Source of the DNA: Flavobacterium sp. SUN052
GTDB taxonomy: Bacteria; Bacteroidota; Bacteroidia; Flavobacteriales; Flavobacteriaceae
Length of the DNA: 64,000 nucleotides
Assembly: GCF_028867935.1 (NCBI RefSeq)
Contig: NZ_JAPQNS010000001.1
Location: forward strand, 1,116,001 to 1,180,000
Direction: 5' to 3'
The notes beneath the pieces are model-generated. The model searched no databases. It saw only the letters and a program-made list of their open reading frames with translations, and was not told the DNA's origin. A program made the translations under genes and the position numbers. This document shows positions 60,778 to 64,000 of this stretch, one piece after another; position 1 is the first letter of the stretch; every line of letters begins with the position of its first letter.

Positions 60778-63012
60778 GTGCATCAATCTGTTCTGCTTCT
60801 GACCCCGCCGTTTACCCAGCTCAATACGCCTTATCCGGCAACGGCGTATTTGAAGGGTTTTTTAAATGCCCAGGCTGAGGCAGCGTTGGCAGTTGAGGCT
60901 CATCAGGCTGATCTAGGTATTGAAGTGATCCTAGAACTGTTTTCTGCAAAAAATCTCGCTTCGATGTTTGCCGAGCTCGAAGCTGCCGAAGTGGCCCTCA
61001 CCGACAATAGTTACCGAATTTGCCGTTTACAGCGCGATTACGTAAGCACAATTGACCCGGTAATCCGGTTTCTGCAAAACAAAAACCCAACGCTGGCGCA
61101 CAGCATTTGCGACCGTTCTTACCTTCCCGAAGCCTCCCGCTTTGCGCAACTGGACGAACTCGACTGGGCCTTTGGCACGATGGGCCTGCACGACAAAGCC
61201 CGTCACCTGGCTACGCTTTACCTCGAAGATCTGTGCGATTTAATTCAGGAAGCGGTTGATCCGCATTTTGGATTTAGCCGGTATGCCGAGCGGCTGGGTC
61301 GATCGGCGACTCATTTCGACGAGCTACACGAGGCTCTACAGGCTCCACCAACCCGCATCACCACCATTTTGCTGGACTTGTTGGAGAGGCATATTCAGCG
61401 AACAAAGCCTGATGTGATTTGTCTGACAGTGCCATTTCCGGGTAACCTATATGGTGCTTTAACCTGTGGGGGTTATGTGAAAAGGCATCATCCGCATATA
61501 AAAGTCGTGATGGGAGGGGGATATGCAAACACCGAACTACGGTCGTTACGGGAACCACGAGTGTTTGACTACGTGGATTTTATCAGCCTCGACGACGGCG
61601 AAACGCCCTTACTGACTCTGCTCGATCACCTGGCGGGTAACCGCCCCTTGGCGCAGGTAAAACGAGTTTTTGTGCGACTTGATGGCGTGGTAACGTATTA
61701 CAATGGTGCTTCCGAGAAGGATGTGCCTCAGCGGGAAACCGGCACCCCTGATTACCGCGAGCTACCCCTGATGGATTACCTGTCGGTTATTGAAGTGGTG
61801 AATCCGATGCACCGCCTTTGGAGCGACGGCCGCTGGAACAAGCTGACTTTGGCTCATGGCTGTTATTGGGGCAAATGCTCGTTTTGCGACATTACACTCG
61901 ATTACATCAAACGATACGAACCCGTGACGGCTGCATTACTGTGCGACCGCATTGAGACAATTATTGAGCAAACTGGGCAAACGGGTTTTCACTTTGTTGA
62001 CGAAGCTGCACCGCCTGCGCTCATGCGCGATCTTGCGCTGGAGATCATTCGGCGCAACCTGACCGTTACCTGGTGGACAAATATCCGGTTCGAAGTCAGT
62101 TTTACCCCTGATTTATGTCGATTGCTGAAAGCTTCAGGATGTATTGCCGTTTCGGGCGGGTTAGAGGTGGCTTCAGATCGGTTGTTGGAGCGAATGAAGA
62201 AAGGGGTTACGGTGGCCCAGGTAGCTCGTGTTGCCGATGCATTTACCCAGGCTGGTATAATGGTGCATGCGTATCTGATGTACGGTTTTCCGACTCAGAC
62301 CATGCAGGAAACCATCGACTCGCTCGAAATGGTCCGGCAGTTATTTCAAACGGGTGTAGTGCAGTCGGGGTTTTGGCACCGTTTCGCCATGACCGCACAT
62401 AGCCCGGTGGGCGTGAACCCGGCTGCGTTTGATGTACAACGTATTGGCCCTGACCAGCCCGGAAACCTATTTGCGGATAACGATCTTGATCATGCTGACC
62501 CCCTGGGAGCTAACCATGATTTGTTTGCTGAGGGATTGCGTAAGTCGTTGTTCAATTATATGCACGGTGTGTGTTTAGATTTCCCCCACCAGAAATGGTT
62601 CGACTTTAAAGTGCCACCGACAACTATACCACCCCGCTACATTGAAAAAGCTATTCGCCAGCGTACCGACGACCATCAACGGCCCAACGCACTTGTTTTC
62701 TGGCTTGGCGAACTGCCTACAATAGACGTTTTTGAGGTAGAACCGAGTGGACGAACTGCCCGGAAGAAGGCAGTTGAAATGGCCGAACTTGAATTCTACA
62801 GCAAACAAAACCAATGGGTACTTGAGGTTGAACTTAGACTAGGAGAGTGGCTGATGACCGTACTGCCATCGATGCAAATTGATGCCCCAACGCCAATGGC
62901 TATGCAACAACTTAAAATGGCCTATGAACAAACCGACTTAGGCAATTTTGAGCAGTTTAAAGCGTCTTCGGCCTGGCAACAACTTCGGGAGAATGGGTTG
63001 CTAGTGGTATAA
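60778..63012 (+). CDS. Radical SAM protein with B12-binding-like N-terminal domain
   Basis: A 744-residue protein starting with GTG at 60778 (HQSVLLLTPPFTQLNTPYP is a usual opening). Residues about 200-290 look like the Rossmann-type B12-binding domain found before many radical SAM cores (PDVICLTVPFPGNLYG, VVMGGGYANTEL), but the cobalamin-ligating DxHxxG is absent. The radical SAM core begins near 350; its cluster motif is C362-x4-C367-x2-C370 (CYWGKCSFC), one residue longer than the canonical CX3CX2C. Later motifs (SGGLEVASDRLLERMKKG, YLMYGFPTQT) are typical of the family. The C-terminal 200 residues are not recognised. The substrate is unknown; it is transcribed alone. Confidence 0.85.
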   Translation: MHQSVLLLTPPFTQLNTPYPATAYLKGFLNAQAEAALAVEAHQADLGIEVILELFSAKNLASMFAELEAAEVALTDNSYRICRLQRDYVSTIDPVIRFLQNKNPTLAHSICDRSYLPEASRFAQLDELDWAFGTMGLHDKARHLATLYLEDLCDLIQEAVDPHFGFSRYAERLGRSATHFDELHEALQAPPTRITTILLDLLERHIQRTKPDVICLTVPFPGNLYGALTCGGYVKRHHPHIKVVMGGGYANTELRSLREPRVFDYVDFISLDDGETPLLTLLDHLAGNRPLAQVKRVFVRLDGVVTYYNGASEKDVPQRETGTPDYRELPLMDYLSVIEVVNPMHRLWSDGRWNKLTLAHGCYWGKCSFCDITLDYIKRYEPVTAALLCDRIETIIEQTGQTGFHFVDEAAPPALMRDLALEIIRRNLTVTWWTNIRFEVSFTPDLCRLLKASGCIAVSGGLEVASDRLLERMKKGVTVAQVARVADAFTQAGIMVHAYLMYGFPTQTMQETIDSLEMVRQLFQTGVVQSGFWHRFAMTAHSPVGVNPAAFDVQRIGPDQPGNLFADNDLDHADPLGANHDLFAEGLRKSLFNYMHGVCLDFPHQKWFDFKVPPTTIPPRYIEKAIRQRTDDHQRPNALVFWLGELPTIDVFEVEPSGRTARKKAVEMAELEFYSKQNQWVLEVELRLGEWLMTVLPSMQIDAPTPMAMQQLKMAYEQTDLGNFEQFKASSAWQQLRENGLLVV

Positions 63013-63042
63013 AAAAAGCTGTCACCTATAACGATGACAGCT
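63011..63042 (-). terminator. Rho-independent terminator for the OmpA-type gene (minus strand)
   Basis: On the minus strand agctgtca (63035-63042) pairs with tgacagct (63017-63024) and is followed by T7 (63011-63017). It overlaps the stop codon of the convergent radical SAM gene. Confidence 0.8.
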
Positions 63043-63070
63043 CCTAAATTTATGCCTAAAAACGTAACGA

Positions 63071-64000
63071 TCACTTGTATACCACCTTCATGTCAATTTT
63101 GCGCATGGTTGGCTGGCGAACGGCGGTAGAATCACCCGGTTTTATTTTTACGCCCGTTCCCAGGCCAATCGCATCGACCCGAATAAAGTTGATTCCCTGA
63201 GCTACAAGCATTGACTTGATCGCATTGACTCGTTTAAAGGAAAGACTCTTATTGGTAATGGCTCCTTTAGCATCATTTGCATACCCTACCAGCCGGATTT
63301 GTGCGGCTGGATTTGCCTTCAAGAAGTTAGCAATGTCCATAATCACAGGAGCAGAACCGGGTGTCATGCTGGCAGAGCCGGGTTGAAACGAGACTGCTGA
63401 CAGGGGGAAAGTCCGTCCTTTAGGAGCCGTAACGTCGGCCATGTAATTTTTGAGGTCGGTTGCCAATGTTCCTCCACCGGCCGGCACAACTGCCGGAACT
63501 GTTGCCGGGGGCACTTTTGTACCCGCAACGGCTGTTGTTGAACGCGGAACGGCACGCTGAGTCGTATCAATGGGAACATCCATCGAACGAGCTACTGTGT
63601 CCGATTCACTAACATCGGTAGTCGATGCGGGTGTCAGATTAGAGTCCTGATCGTTGAGAGCCTGATTTTTGCTGTTGTAATAAATCATGTAGCCAATAAC
63701 ACCAACTACAGCCGCAATCAATACGTAAATCCCGATTTTAGAGAGCGAACTGTTGCCATCACCGTCATTATTAGCCACTTCGTAAGAGGGCGAAATCGGG
63801 ACGGCGGGCGAGCCTGCCGACCGACCAACGGGCTGGGCAGGGGCTATCCGGCGAGCGGGGACAGCAACACCAGCCACAATTTGCTGAAGCCCAACTTTCT
63901 CGATCAATTGGGGCAGGAGGCTATCGGGTACTTTTTGGACGAACTCATCCCGTTGTTCGAAAAGAGCCGCAGCCAGTGCATCAGCATCCATTTTACCGTC
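63071..64000 (-). CDS. DUF937 / OmpA domain protein, N-terminus outside the window
   Basis: The reading frame stays open through base 64000, so the true start may lie outside; an ATG at 63989-63991 exists, but the residues around it (DGK, MDADALAAALFEQRDEF) already look like the inside of a DUF937 (YidB-like) helical domain. About 310 residues are seen: the end of DUF937 to about residue 45, a linker, one membrane helix (IGIYVLIAAVVGVIGYMIYY), a Thr/Pro/Ala-rich periplasmic linker, and a C-terminal OmpA-like domain (PGSASMTPGSAPVIMDIANFLKANP; RLVGYANDAKG) that would bind peptidoglycan. It is probably an inner membrane protein touching the cell wall; similar Bacteroidota proteins are uncharacterised. 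Confidence 0.82.
   Translation of the reverse strand, partial: DGKMDADALAAALFEQRDEFVQKVPDSLLPQLIEKVGLQQIVAGVAVPARRIAPAQPVGRSAGSPAVPISPSYEVANNDGDGNSSLSKIGIYVLIAAVVGVIGYMIYYNSKNQALNDQDSNLTPASTTDVSESDTVARSMDVPIDTTQRAVPRSTTAVAGTKVPPATVPAVVPAGGGTLATDLKNYMADVTAPKGRTFPLSAVSFQPGSASMTPGSAPVIMDIANFLKANPAAQIRLVGYANDAKGAITNKSLSFKRVNAIKSMLVAQGINFIRVDAIGLGTGVKIKPGDSTAVRQPTMRKIDMKVVYK

Noticed and set aside
1..64000. tRNA, rRNA, prophage or integrated element
   Set aside because: No cloverleaf or rRNA-like stretch, integrase, capsid or transposase was recognised on either strand by reading; a dedicated scan was not possible.

Overview
The window looks like a chromosomal segment of a Bacteroidota member in the order Cytophagales, most like Spirosoma or a close relative (inference). 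The support is a type III glutamine synthetase, two metalloproteases with type IX secretion C-terminal tails, OmpA/PD40, DUF4159 and DUF2147 proteins, an HU-CCDC81/SPOR protein, and several promoters fitting the Bacteroidetes pattern TTG-N18-20-TAnnTTTG. I see no rRNA, tRNA, CRISPR array, transposase or prophage.

Layout. 1-8 kb: the 3' end of a serine hydrolase (probably a GH3/beta-lactamase fusion), an Uma2 protein, a DUF1330-like protein, then glnN, an M28 peptidase and an acidic unknown, followed by a MoxR ATPase with its VWA partner. 8.4-10.6 kb: rsmE coupled to a DUF4159 protein, then a fatty acid desaturase. 10.7-15.5 kb: a four-gene set (aldehyde dehydrogenase, DHDPS-type lyase, proline racemase-type epimerase, FAD amino acid oxidase) that together spell trans-4-hydroxyproline catabolism to 2-oxoglutarate. 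15.6-17.3 kb: a small membrane protein and a Tat-exported Gfo/Idh/MocA oxidoreductase.

17.3-34.0 kb: a surface-glycan locus, all on the minus strand. In transcription order it holds a GT39-like membrane transferase, transketolase N subunit, a fused sugar epimerase/polyprenyl-phosphate GT2, transketolase C subunit, two tandem GT-C-like membrane paralogues, an acyltransferase, a GT2, a UDP-galactopyranose mutase of the eukaryotic type, a large anchored unknown and an SGNH lipoprotein. A plausible reading is that unusual and furanose sugars are made in the cytoplasm, loaded on polyprenyl phosphate, transferred outside the inner membrane and O-acylated.

34.1-44.9 kb: a RES/Xre toxin-antitoxin pair, an OmpA-PD40 protein, secreted unknowns, DUF2147, ComEC, a GNAT, an M43 protease, PhoH and an ECF sigma factor. 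45.4-53.4 kb: an M61 peptidase, then a TPR / outer-membrane barrel / SPOR trio. 53.5-56.3 kb: rpiB, zwf and pgl. 56.5-64 kb: a very large reprolysin-like protease with three tandem C-terminal repeats, a radical SAM protein with unusual cysteine spacing, and a DUF937/OmpA protein cut by the window edge.

The most unusual signal is not a gene. Long hairpins, many built of degenerate 5-9 base words, occupy every gap of 30 bases or more inside the glycan locus and several gaps elsewhere. The same kind of sequence has also entered three coding regions in frame, each time in a loop between membrane helices of a glycan-locus transferase. Comparison of the two tandem paralogues shows one such insertion directly.
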